Shown here in pieces: positions 7,972-14,838 of a stretch of 35,503 bases of DNA. Made by a program: the position numbers and the translations under genes. Every line of letters begins with the position of its first letter. Position 1 is the first letter of the stretch. The notes under the pieces were generated by a model that made no database searches, was not told the origin of the DNA, and worked only from the letters and a program-made list of their open reading frames with translations. This DNA is from Chloroflexota bacterium. GTDB taxonomy: Bacteria; Chloroflexota; Anaerolineae; Aggregatilineales; Phototrophicaceae. Location of the stretch: assembly GCA_026713245.1 (NCBI GenBank), contig JAPOOU010000221.1, forward strand, positions 1 through 35,503, written 5' to 3'.

Positions 7972-8868
7972 ATGCGCGTCTTGCGTACACCCGAGGAAAG
8001 ATTCGAAAACCTGCCCGATTACGACTTTGAGCCGCATTACCTGCAAGTCGGCGATACGCGCATGCACTATGTCGATGAAGGCCAGGGTGAGGAACTGATT
8101 CTCTGCCTGCATGGCGAGCCGACCTGGTGCTATCTCTATCGCAAGATGATTCCGCCGCTTTCCCGCCGCTATCGGGTGCTAGCGCCGGATATGATTGGCT
8201 TTGGCAGATCCGACAAGTACGCGGAAGCGGAAGCCTACAGTTTCCACATGCATTACGACAAGCTGCTCTCGTTTATCGCGCAACTCGATCTCCGCAACAT
8301 CACGCTGATCTGCCAGGATTGGGGCGGCCTGCTGGGACTAACTATTGCAGCGAATCACGCCGATCGGTTTTCCAGGCTGGTTATCTTGAATACATTTCTG
8401 CCAACCGGCGAGGAAGAATTGAGCCCCGCCTTTATGCAGTGGCGCGCTTTCAGCCGGAAAGTCGGCAACCGCATGCAGGTTGGACGCCTGATCTCTCAAA
8501 CCATTAACGGTTATGAACTCAGCGCCGAGATCATCGCCGCATACGACGCGCCCTTTCCCGACGACAGTTACAAGACCGGCGCCGCCGTTTTTCCGTCGCT
8601 GGTACCGGTATCTCCCGAAATGCCGGGCGCAGTTGAAATGAAGGCTGCGCGCAAGACCTTGGCCAGGTGGCGGAAGCCCGCGCAAGTTATGTTCAGCGAT
8701 GGCGACCCAGTTCTTGGTGGCGCCGCAAGTTTTTTCCGGCGGCTGATCCCCGGTGCTGCGGATCAGCCGGAGATTGTCATTCGCGGCGCCGGGCACTTCT
8801 TGCAAGAAGAAAAAGGTGAAGCGATCGCGGCGGAAGCGATCGCCTTTATGGAACGCGCCGGCGCGTGA
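7972..8868 (+). CDS. Haloalkane dehalogenase (alpha/beta hydrolase, DhlA-like subfamily I)
   Basis: The protein has 298 aa. It is predicted to hydrolyse carbon-halogen bonds in haloalkanes to give an alcohol and halide in the cytoplasm. It follows the DhlA layout closely: N-terminal LRTPEERFENLPDYDFEPHY, the oxyanion-hole HGEPTWCYLYRKM with the halide-binding Trp region, and nucleophile Asp with halide-binding Trp in CQDWGGLLGLT. The acid is D in SDGDPVLGG and the base H in GAGHFLQEE. The cap domain keeps a Trp (MQWRAF) in the place of the second halide ligand. The start is the second of two nearby ATGs: GGAAAGG (7958-7964) lies 7 nt before 7972 but only 1 nt before 7966. Substrate range cannot be told, since many homologues are annotated as dehalogenases without testing. 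It stands alone, divergent from prfA. Confidence 0.88.
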   Translation: MRVLRTPEERFENLPDYDFEPHYLQVGDTRMHYVDEGQGEELILCLHGEPTWCYLYRKMIPPLSRRYRVLAPDMIGFGRSDKYAEAEAYSFHMHYDKLLSFIAQLDLRNITLICQDWGGLLGLTIAANHADRFSRLVILNTFLPTGEEELSPAFMQWRAFSRKVGNRMQVGRLISQTINGYELSAEIIAAYDAPFPDDSYKTGAAVFPSLVPVSPEMPGAVEMKAARKTLARWRKPAQVMFSDGDPVLGGAASFFRRLIPGAADQPEIVIRGAGHFLQEEKGEAIAAEAIAFMERAGA

Positions 8869-8890
8869 TCGCCGGGGCGAGCGACTATAT

Positions 8891-8918
8891 TTGGAAGTGA
8901 CACTACAAGCGATATAAT
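8891..8918 (+). promoter_or_regulatory. Sigma-70-type promoter for deoC
   Basis: The -35 TTGGAA (8891-8896) and -10 TATAAT (8913-8918) are separated by 16 bp. Transcription would begin near 8925, giving deoC a leader of only about 15-25 nt without a good Shine-Dalgarno. Confidence 0.55.
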
Positions 8919-8948
8919 CGAGTTGCCGGTACAAACAGCGTGACAGTG

Positions 8949-9911
8949 ATGAGCAAATCCGAGATTGAACGCAATCCCGGCATCCCGCTGGAAATGGGCT
9001 GGGTGCGGGACACCAGGGTCAACTTGAGCGCGACGCAGGACCGCGCCAGGACATTAACCACGCGGCGCAGTATCAAGAACGATTGGCAAGCCGCCTGGCT
9101 GCTGCGCGCCATCACTATGATTGATCTTACCACGCTCGCCGGCGACGACACCTCGGGCAAGGTAACTCGGCTTTGCGCCAAAGCCAGGCAGCCTCTGCGC
9201 CAAGACATCATCGCGGCGCTGGACGTCGGGTCCTTGCAGCCAAAGGTTGCCGCCGTCTGTGTATATCATCAGCGCGTCCGCGACGCCCGGAAGTCGCTGA
9301 AAGGCAGCGGCATTCCTGTTGCCGCTGTATCCACCGGCTTCCCCGCCGGTCTCAGCCCTTTTGAACAGCGCATTGCGGAAATCCACCAGTCGGTTGAAGC
9401 AGGCGCGGAAGAGATCGACATCGTCATTTCACGAGAGCGCGTATTGTGCGGCGATTGGCAAGCGCTCTACGACGAAGTCCGCCAGATGCGCCGCGCTTGT
9501 GGCGAAGCGCATATGAAGACGATCCTGGCTACCGGCGAGTTGGGTCCGCTGTGGCAAGTAGCCAAAGCGAGCAAAGTTTGCCTGATGGCGGGCGCCGACT
9601 TTATCAAGACCAGCACCGGCAAGGAAACCGTTAACGCGACTCTTGAAGTCGGATTAACAATGGCGCGGGAAATCCGCGCCTATCAGGAAATGACCGGCTT
9701 CAAGGTCGGCTTCAAGCCGGCCGGCGGCATACGAAGCGCCAAAGACGCGCTAAACTGGTTGATTCTCATAAAAGAAGAGTTGGGTGACGACTGGCTGCGC
9801 AATCGCTTGTTTCGATTTGGCGCCTCCGGCCTGTTGACGGATATCGAAAGACAGCTCTCCCATCACATCACGGGCCGCTATGCCGCCCGACATCACATGC
9901 CGCTCGCTTGA
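8949..9911 (+). CDS. deoC: Deoxyribose-phosphate aldolase
   Basis: The protein has 320 aa from the ATG at 8949; GTG at 8940 is an equally possible start. DeoC cleaves 2-deoxyribose 5-phosphate to glyceraldehyde 3-phosphate and acetaldehyde in deoxynucleoside catabolism. The TIM-barrel motifs are clear. MIDLTTLAGDDT is at about 57-68, with TGFPAG and GAEEIDIVI further on. The Schiff-base lysine is in GADFIKTSTGKE (K220), and the second active-site lysine is in GFKPAGGIR (K256). The protein is longer than the ~220-260 aa bacterial DeoC and resembles the longer eukaryote-like class, with an N-terminal extension of about 55 residues and a barrel end LFRFGASGLLTD. No other deo gene is adjacent. 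A short hairpin follows the stop. Confidence 0.92.
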   Translation: MSKSEIERNPGIPLEMGWVRDTRVNLSATQDRARTLTTRRSIKNDWQAAWLLRAITMIDLTTLAGDDTSGKVTRLCAKARQPLRQDIIAALDVGSLQPKVAAVCVYHQRVRDARKSLKGSGIPVAAVSTGFPAGLSPFEQRIAEIHQSVEAGAEEIDIVISRERVLCGDWQALYDEVRQMRRACGEAHMKTILATGELGPLWQVAKASKVCLMAGADFIKTSTGKETVNATLEVGLTMAREIRAYQEMTGFKVGFKPAGGIRSAKDALNWLILIKEELGDDWLRNRLFRFGASGLLTDIERQLSHHITGRYAARHHMPLA

Positions 9912-9936
9912 AATGCTCCGGCGCGAGCGCCATTTC
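9910..9936 (+). terminator. Weak hairpin after deoC
   Basis: Outer arms GAAAT/ATTTC enclose an inner GGCG-CGAG-CGCC stem, with a five-base bulge on the left. A T-rich but imperfect tract (TACTATTC) follows. It is plausible as a terminator but not strong. The rest of the 240-bp gap to the next gene holds the promoter at 10005-10033 and an orphan Shine-Dalgarno-like AAGGAGG at 10056-10062. Confidence 0.3.
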
Positions 9937-10004
9937 TACTATTCAATTTGTACGCTGTTACTCAGTCGTTATTATTATCTAACGGTACGCAGATTGCGCG
10001 ATTC

Positions 10005-10033
10005 TTTACGCTAAATCGATTTTTTGGTATTCT
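10005..10033 (+). promoter_or_regulatory. Candidate promoter of the repeat-protein gene
   Basis: TTTACG (10005-10010) and TATTCT (10028-10033) are separated by 17 bp; each matches 4 of 6 consensus bases. The start of transcription would be near 10040, about 110 nt before the preferred ATG at 10152. Confidence 0.35.
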
Positions 10034-10151
10034 ATGCACAGGCTTGGCTTGAGGGAAGGAGGCAAAAATATTCAGTAATTGCTTTATGAGCAACACGTTT
10101 AAGCAGTATCCTTATCCTGATTTGCAGACTCGTAAAAGGAGCACAAGAGTC

Positions 10152-11267
10152 ATGAAAAGATTGAAATTCCCCCTATCCGCGATCTGTTGTTTGATGTTGT
10201 TCGCCTTGCTCTTCCTTTCCCTGGGGGCGGTTAGCGCGCAATCAATGGAAGACACGGACGACATGGGCGAGGACGATATGATGATGGATGACATGGCGAT
10301 GGATGACATGGCCATGGATGACATGACGATGATGATGGCGCCGCCGAGGATCTGTACCGATTTGGCTGCCCATATCGCCGTCTATAGCAATTCAGATGGC
10401 ATAACTTGCACTGATGTTGGAACGGCTGGCATCGGCGTAATGTCCGTCGTTGACGCGGGCGTTATCTCGGCGATTGATATTTGGAGTCCAGTGAGCGTCG
10501 ACGCCGAAGTCTGCTTCTCGATAGCTGGTCCGATCACTGTCCTCGATTCGTCCACAGCCCCGCGTATGGCGATGTCGCCCGATGTATATATGAGCAACAA
10601 CCTGAATTGTGTGCATCTGAGCGCCGCAGCCACGGTAGTGTTGGGCACTCCCTCGCCTGACGACATGATGATGGATGATGACATGGCCATGGACGACGAC
10701 AAGATGATGGACGACGACAAGATGATGGACGACGACAAGGCCATGGACGACGACAAGATGATGGATGATGACATGGCCATGGACGACGACAAGATGATGG
10801 ATGATGACATGGCCATGGACGACGACAAGATGATGGATGATGACAAGGCCATGGACGACGACAAGATGATGGACGACGACAAGGCTATGGACGACGACAA
10901 GATGATGGACGACGACATGGCCAAGGATGACGACATGATGATGAAGCGGGCGCCGAGGATTTGTACCGACCTGGCCGCCCATATCGCCGTCTATAGCGAT
11001 TCAGATGGCATAACTTGCCGGGATGTTGGAACGGCTGGCATCGGCGTAATGTCCGTCGTTGACGCAGGCGTCATCTCGGCGATTGATATTTGGAGTCCAG
11101 TGAGCGTCGACGCCGAAGTCTGCTTCTCGATAGCTGGCCCGATCACTGTCCTCGATGCGTCCACAGCCCCGCGTACGGCGATGACGCCAGATGTATATAT
11201 GAGCAACAATCTAAACTGCGTGCATTTGACCGGCGCAGGCACAGTTGTGCTGGGGGAGTCCTCCTGA
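10152..11267 (+). CDS. Secreted protein with two near-identical domains joined by a Met/Asp/Lys-rich repeat
   Basis: The protein has 371 aa from the ATG at 10152, which has AGGAG 10 nt upstream; a longer frame from 10086 would place charged residues ahead of the signal peptide. The signal peptide is about residues 1-29 (LMLFALLFLSLGAVSA, then QS). The mature protein begins with a short Asp/Met tract, followed by domain 1 (about residues 64-164), 15 hexapeptides of the form [MA]-[MK]-D-D-D-[KM] (about 173-262), and domain 2 (about 267-367). Each domain starts RICTDLAAHIAVYS and contains GITC, DIWSPVSVDAEVCFS and NNLNCVHL, with four Cys that could form disulfides. I recognise no named family; secreted proteins of this style are common in Chloroflexota. 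The linker is strongly acidic and Met-rich, so cation (Ca, Cu) binding or a flexible spacer is conceivable. Function is unknown. Confidence 0.85.
   Translation: MKRLKFPLSAICCLMLFALLFLSLGAVSAQSMEDTDDMGEDDMMMDDMAMDDMAMDDMTMMMAPPRICTDLAAHIAVYSNSDGITCTDVGTAGIGVMSVVDAGVISAIDIWSPVSVDAEVCFSIAGPITVLDSSTAPRMAMSPDVYMSNNLNCVHLSAAATVVLGTPSPDDMMMDDDMAMDDDKMMDDDKMMDDDKAMDDDKMMDDDMAMDDDKMMDDDMAMDDDKMMDDDKAMDDDKMMDDDKAMDDDKMMDDDMAKDDDMMMKRAPRICTDLAAHIAVYSDSDGITCRDVGTAGIGVMSVVDAGVISAIDIWSPVSVDAEVCFSIAGPITVLDASTAPRTAMTPDVYMSNNLNCVHLTGAGTVVLGESS
10342..10645 (+). repeat. Long direct repeat, copy 1 (domain 1 of the repeat protein)
   Basis: The same 304-nt unit recurs at 10951-11254 without indels and with roughly two dozen substitutions by eye. 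Long stretches are identical (for example the region coding DIWSPVSVDAEVCFS). This points to a recent duplication or continuing gene conversion between the two domains. Confidence 0.9.
10668..10937 (+). repeat. 18-bp tandem repeat array coding M/A-M-D-D-D-K/M hexapeptides
   Basis: Fifteen in-frame units of 18 bp encode hexapeptides such as MMDDDK, AMDDDK and MMDDDM. Codons within Asp runs vary between GAC and GAT, and AMDDDK and MMDDDM units are interspersed. The array is expected to change length by slippage, always in steps of 18 bp that keep the frame. The last unit is AKDDDM, followed by MMKRAPRI, where the second domain starts. Confidence 0.95.
10951..11254 (+). repeat. Long direct repeat, copy 2 (domain 2 of the repeat protein)
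   Basis: Partner of 10342-10645 with the same length and register. Differences include S/A and M/T changes near STAPR and the end of the domain (HLTGAGTVVLG in place of HLSAAATVVLG). Confidence 0.9.
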
Positions 11268-11469
11268 CGCCATAGTCCAGGGACGTCATGATTATGGACA
11301 GAGACCCTTCGCTCGCCTACGACAGCATGTCCGCTGGAAGGCTGCAAGCTTGCTGCCTGCCGCAACCTCAGCCTTCGCGCGGCAACCGCAGGTGAGACCA
11401 TCGGACTCGTAGCTTGCGTGGCCGCCATGACGGCGATTGCGGCGGAATCACCATTAGACAGGTCCATGA

Positions 11470-11498
11470 AGGGGCGCCAATTCGGCGCCTCTTTCTTT
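11470..11498 (+). terminator. Rho-independent terminator
   Basis: AGGGGCGCC (11470-11478) pairs with GGCGCCTCT (11484-11492) across a five-base loop AATTC. The stem has nine pairs with one G-U, and TTCTTT follows. It lies about 200 nt after the repeat-protein stop. Confidence 0.7.
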
Positions 11499-11540
11499 AT
11501 TCAATGTGGCGCCCGCCAACTGTATGCTTTGCATATATGC

Positions 11541-11617
11541 CGCGTCGTTCATGCGACGAGAAGGCTTACTATTCTGCGTGAGCGCGGCAGACTTTTACGC
11601 TGCCGCCGAGAGCGGCT
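11541..11617 (+). repeat. Dispersed intergenic repeat, copy A
   Basis: One of five copies of an element with the core CATGCGACGAG...GGCTTA...TGCGTGAGCGCGGCAGA...CGCTGCCGCCGAG. Copy A can fold a 7-bp hairpin, GCGGCAG/CTGCCGC, around a nine-base loop. The other copies are at 14742-14817 (minus), 17341-17398 (minus), 26008-26073 (plus) and 29759-29830 (plus). Copies A and B are about 85% identical by eye. Confidence 0.8.
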
Positions 11618-11714
11618 ACATGGCCATCAGCGCTGGCAGACAAGCGATTAAATCTCAGTGTTCTCGGTAGTTAATTGCCAGTAATCTGAAATTTACCCAT
11701 TTGGCGTTCGGCCT

Positions 11715-11743
11715 TTGCGCTTTTCTGACTCGGATCTTATACT
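11715..11743 (+). promoter_or_regulatory. Candidate promoter for the PucR-type regulator
   Basis: A weak -35 TTGCGC (11715-11720) lies 17 bp from -10 TATACT (11738-11743). Transcription would start near 11750, about 33 nt before the preferred ATG. Confidence 0.35.
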
Positions 11744-11782
11744 TTTCAAGGGTGTTTGCACCGGAATAAGGTACAAGAAATC

Positions 11783-13420
11783 ATGCTGACGCTTCGCGAA
11801 GCCTTGAAATTGCCGATACTGCAGGACGCGCGCGTAGTAGCCGGCGCTGCCGGGCTTGAGCGCGATATTCGCTGGGTTTATATCGTCAGTGTGCCCGATG
11901 CCGCGAATTGGCTACACGGTGGCGAAATGGTGCTCACGACCATGTTCAATCTGCCGGACGCGCCAGACGCCCAATGTGAATTGCTGCGCCAATTGGCGGA
12001 AAAGGGCATAGTGGCGGTGGTCATCACAGTCGGCAACATACTGGATCAGATTCCCGATTACCTGCGCAAAGCCGGGGACGAACTTGATCTGCCGCTGATA
12101 GAACTTTCTTATGAGACTCGTTTTGTCGATATCGCGAAGTCTATCAACGAACGTATTTCGGAACAGAACCTGGACAAGTTCAGCCGAGCCCTCAACATTC
12201 AGCAGCGATTGACAAGGCTGGTCCTGGAGGGCGGCGGCTTCTGGGAATTGGCGGAAATGCTGGCCGATCTGGTTGGGCATTCGATTAGTATCGAAAACGA
12301 TCGCTTTGAAGCCATCGCCAACAAGAACATCGCCGAGGTCGATTCGGCGCGGCGCTACACCATCTTGCACGGCCGCACCAATCCTCAATTGATTGAAGCG
12401 CTGGAGGGCGAGTATTTGCCCAGGATCCGCGAATCGCTGCGTCCGGTCTACTTGCCGGTTATGCCAAATGTGGGATTGGAAATGGAGCGTCTTCTGGCGC
12501 CCATTGTCGTACACGGGGATATCTATGGCTATATGTGGATCATCGCCGATGTTCATGCCCTGTCGCCGATCGACATGATGGCGATCGAAATCGGCGCGAC
12601 AGTGGCTGCTCTGCTGATGCTCTATCAGGAGTCGCTGCAAGCTGCTGAAGCATCGCTCAAGGGCAACTTGATCGCGCAGCTGATTGAAGGAGATGACAGC
12701 CGCCAAACTCTTCTAAGCGATCAGTCGCTGCGCTACGGCGTGGACCTCCGCCAACCATGTCAACTCTTGATGATCGGTCTTCGTCATGGGCAGCCGCCGC
12801 AGGTCGCCAACATCTACCGCAGCGTAAACCAGATCTTGACCCAAACCGAACAAGATGCGGTCGCCGCGCAATTCGCCGGCCAAGTCCTTGTTCTAGTTCA
12901 AGCCAACCAGGACGTTAATGACCTGGCGACGACGCTGGCGCAGCGGCTTTCGCGCGGCAACGGCGATATGCGCATCGGCATTAGCGCGGTATTCAGCGGC
13001 GCGGACCAGGTCGGCGCCGCGCATCAGCAATGCAACGAAGTTTTGGAAATCGCGCAGCGCTTGCGTAACCAAAATCAAATACAGCGCTTTACCGAGTTGG
13101 GCTACATCCATACGCTGTTTCAGGCCGGGCGGCCAAGCCTGGAACGAAACTTGCAAGTGCCCATCCTGCGACAACTGCTCGCGGAGAAGCAAGCGGATCT
13201 TTTCCATACCTTGGAAACCTATCTTGATGCCGGAGGAAACAGCGTACAAACGGCCGACTCCCTGCATATTCACCGCAGTACGCTCAATTATCGCCTGGCG
13301 CGCATTCGGGAATTATGCGCTGTCGACCTCTCCTCGCCGGGCGCGCGGATCAACTTGCAGATCGCGCTTAAGCTCATGCGGCTATTTGATGACTTGCCGG
13401 ATGAATGTCCCTCCACCTAA
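11783..13420 (+). CDS. PucR-family transcriptional regulator
   Basis: The protein has 545 aa. PucR-type proteins regulate catabolic genes, classically purine use. The N-terminal PucR domain (about 1-120) starts MLTLREALKLPILQDARVVAG and contains VSVPDAANWLHGGEMVLTT. The middle part (about 160-430) is a sensor plus a degenerate GGDEF-like domain (GISAVFSGADQVGAAHQQCNE). The C-terminal helix-turn-helix of the HTH_30 type is at about 480-540 (GGNSVQTADSLHIHRSTLNY, then RLARIRELC). The ATG at 11783 was preferred to TTG at 11756 because family members begin at this Met. The gene is alone on its transcript; no purine or other catabolic operon adjoins it, so its target cannot be inferred. Confidence 0.9.
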   Translation: MLTLREALKLPILQDARVVAGAAGLERDIRWVYIVSVPDAANWLHGGEMVLTTMFNLPDAPDAQCELLRQLAEKGIVAVVITVGNILDQIPDYLRKAGDELDLPLIELSYETRFVDIAKSINERISEQNLDKFSRALNIQQRLTRLVLEGGGFWELAEMLADLVGHSISIENDRFEAIANKNIAEVDSARRYTILHGRTNPQLIEALEGEYLPRIRESLRPVYLPVMPNVGLEMERLLAPIVVHGDIYGYMWIIADVHALSPIDMMAIEIGATVAALLMLYQESLQAAEASLKGNLIAQLIEGDDSRQTLLSDQSLRYGVDLRQPCQLLMIGLRHGQPPQVANIYRSVNQILTQTEQDAVAAQFAGQVLVLVQANQDVNDLATTLAQRLSRGNGDMRIGISAVFSGADQVGAAHQQCNEVLEIAQRLRNQNQIQRFTELGYIHTLFQAGRPSLERNLQVPILRQLLAEKQADLFHTLETYLDAGGNSVQTADSLHIHRSTLNYRLARIRELCAVDLSSPGARINLQIALKLMRLFDDLPDECPST

Positions 13421-13442
13421 ACGACAACCGCGTGCCGCGCTT

Positions 13443-13838
13443 TCAGCCGGTCATATTGCTCAGCCTTGCATCCCTGGACTTGGCGACGACAATCGCCATG
13501 GCCAAATCGTCCGTATGCGACAGGCTGACATCCCATTCATCCAATTCCAAGCTGGCAGCCAGCGACTTTGCCGTACCGTGCAATATTAGCCGTGGCTTCC
13601 CTCGTTCAGCGTCGATCCGGATTTCGATGTCGACCCAGCGCATATCACCAATGCCAGTGCCTAGCGCCTTGCCTGCCGCTTCTTTCGCCGCGAAGCGCGC
13701 GGCAAGTCGGCAAGGCTTGTCCCCGCAGTCCTCGCGCTCTCCCGCCGTGAAGAATCGTTGTAAAAAGCGTTCCCCCAAGCGGTCAATGCCGTCTGCAATC
13801 CGTTGGCATTCGATCATGTCGACGCCGCAGCGTATCAT
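13443..13838 (-). CDS. acpS: Holo-[acyl-carrier-protein] synthase
   Basis: The protein has 131 aa, the usual AcpS size. It transfers 4'-phosphopantetheine from CoA to the serine of acyl carrier protein, which is needed for fatty-acid synthesis. The Mg-binding Asp is D7 in MIRCGVDMIE, and the second ligand is E53 in RFAAKEAAGKALGTGIG. LSHTDDLAMAIVVA near the C-terminus is also characteristic. The ATG at 13838 fits the family start (MI-GxD); a longer frame to 13883 adds 15 residues not seen in the family. The gene faces the PucR-like gene tail to tail with a 22-bp gap and is divergent from the lipoprotein gene at 13977. Confidence 0.93.
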   Translation of the reverse strand: MIRCGVDMIECQRIADGIDRLGERFLQRFFTAGEREDCGDKPCRLAARFAAKEAAGKALGTGIGDMRWVDIEIRIDAERGKPRLILHGTAKSLAASLELDEWDVSLSHTDDLAMAIVVAKSRDARLSNMTG

Positions 13839-13976
13839 CGCGCGTCTTTCAGTTATCGACAACAGATAATCATTGTACAACAAGACGCCGTGCGCGCCTG
13901 CGCAAATCCTGCTAGCGCAAATGAACGTTCTATGTACAATGACTTTACTGGATGATTCAGGGTTTCAGATTTGCAA

Positions 13977-14570
13977 ATGGTATTTCGCGCGGCATTTGGT
14001 CCCCTCGTCCTGATACTCGCATGGTTGCTGTCGGCCTGCGGCGGCGAAAGCAGCGCGCCAGGGGCGACGCGGCAATCGCTGCAACGGGCATCCTTTGCGA
14101 GCAATGGACTCAGTCCGGGCTTCGCGCTGGATTTTCCGGCATCCTGGCGCTACCAGGCATCAGAAGCGAGCATCATGTTAAGCAACGACCCGGAGCTCTT
14201 GTCCAAATCGGATGATGACCCGGCGATACCAAGCGGCGCGTTGGCGGTGAATATTTCTCTGCTCAGCGAAGATCAGGCGCGCGCAATTGGCGCCCGCGAA
14301 GCGGCGGCAGTCATCGACGCCTTCGGTGGCGCCTCAACCAACGACGCGCTGAGGCGCCGCTATCGCGATACAAATGCGATCACGATCGAAGGACGCGAGG
14401 GCGCGCAATCACTTGTGAGCGTCGCTGGCAGCGATAGCCTTCTGCTCGCATTGGAACTTGAAGGCAATTTCGTTCTAGCGGTTGCGGTCGCGCCCGAGGG
14501 CGAACTCCAGCAGCATACCAATAGCCTGTACGCCATCTTCGCCTCTGTCGAACCGCTCGCATCATCGTAA
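13977..14570 (+). CDS. Lipoprotein, PsbP/DcrB-like fold suspected
   Basis: The protein has 197 aa. The signal peptide ends in a lipobox, LLSAC, at about residues 17-21, followed by GGESSAPG, so it should be lipid-anchored on the outer face of the membrane. After a linker comes GFALDFPASWRYQ, the F/Y-P-x-x-W motif seen at the start of PsbP- and DcrB-like domains. A hydrophobic beta-rich core follows, and a C-terminal helix ends NSLYAIFASVEPL. A second lipoprotein in this window (20422-20811) shares the same motif. A TACAAT at 13935-13940 and a matching TACAAT on the minus strand at 13871-13876 could be -10 elements of this gene and acpS. Function unknown. Confidence 0.8.
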   Translation: MVFRAAFGPLVLILAWLLSACGGESSAPGATRQSLQRASFASNGLSPGFALDFPASWRYQASEASIMLSNDPELLSKSDDDPAIPSGALAVNISLLSEDQARAIGAREAAAVIDAFGGASTNDALRRRYRDTNAITIEGREGAQSLVSVAGSDSLLLALELEGNFVLAVAVAPEGELQQHTNSLYAIFASVEPLASS

Positions 14571-14741
14571 GGCGGGTACTTGCAGGTCAATGGTAACATG
14601 AGCGCGCGTTTGCACTGGTTTCCACTCCAGCTTCCGGTAGCCGGGCTCTCGGATGCCCGACAGCATAGAGACGTTAAACCGAATCCCGGCACAAACAACT
14701 GCCGGCCCGACGTCATTGTCGTCACAGCCGTCCGTATATAC

Positions 14742-14817
14742 AGCCGCTCGGCGGCAGCGAAAAGATCTGTCGCGCTCACGCAAAGTCGTAAGCCTGCTCA
14801 TCGCATGAGCGACGCGG
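14742..14817 (-). repeat. Dispersed intergenic repeat, copy B
   Basis: Read on the minus strand this copy matches copy A at about 85% by eye, starting at CGCGTCGCTCATGCGATGAG and ending GCTGCCGCCGAGCGGCT. The hairpin arms are GCGACAG/CTGCCGC, with one mismatch. It lies immediately upstream of the ribosome binding site of the methyltransferase gene at 14839. Confidence 0.8.
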
Positions 14818-14838
14818 TTAACGTAAAAAGGAGCATTG

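Larger units (their letters stand above)
11268..11782. other. Intergenic region between the repeat-protein gene and pucR-like gene
   Basis: There is no convincing gene in these 515 bp. The first 200 bp look like a long 3' untranslated stretch ending in the terminator at 11470-11498. The dispersed repeat copy at 11541-11617 follows, then the promoter candidate at 11715-11743. Open frames crossing the region have no family features. Confidence 0.55.

Noticed and set aside
10382..10982. Two long minus-strand frames opposite the repeat protein (Ser/Ile-rich and His/Val-rich repeats)
   Set aside because: They are mirror images of the Asp/Met repeat in other frames; the plus-strand frame has a signal peptide and a ribosome site.
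14562..14801. Arg-rich minus-strand frame (79 aa) resembling a plus-strand frame at 11418-11651
   Set aside because: The similarity comes from copies A and B of the dispersed repeat; the frames differ outside it and there is no shared start, so a peptide-coding element is less likely than a non-coding repeat.
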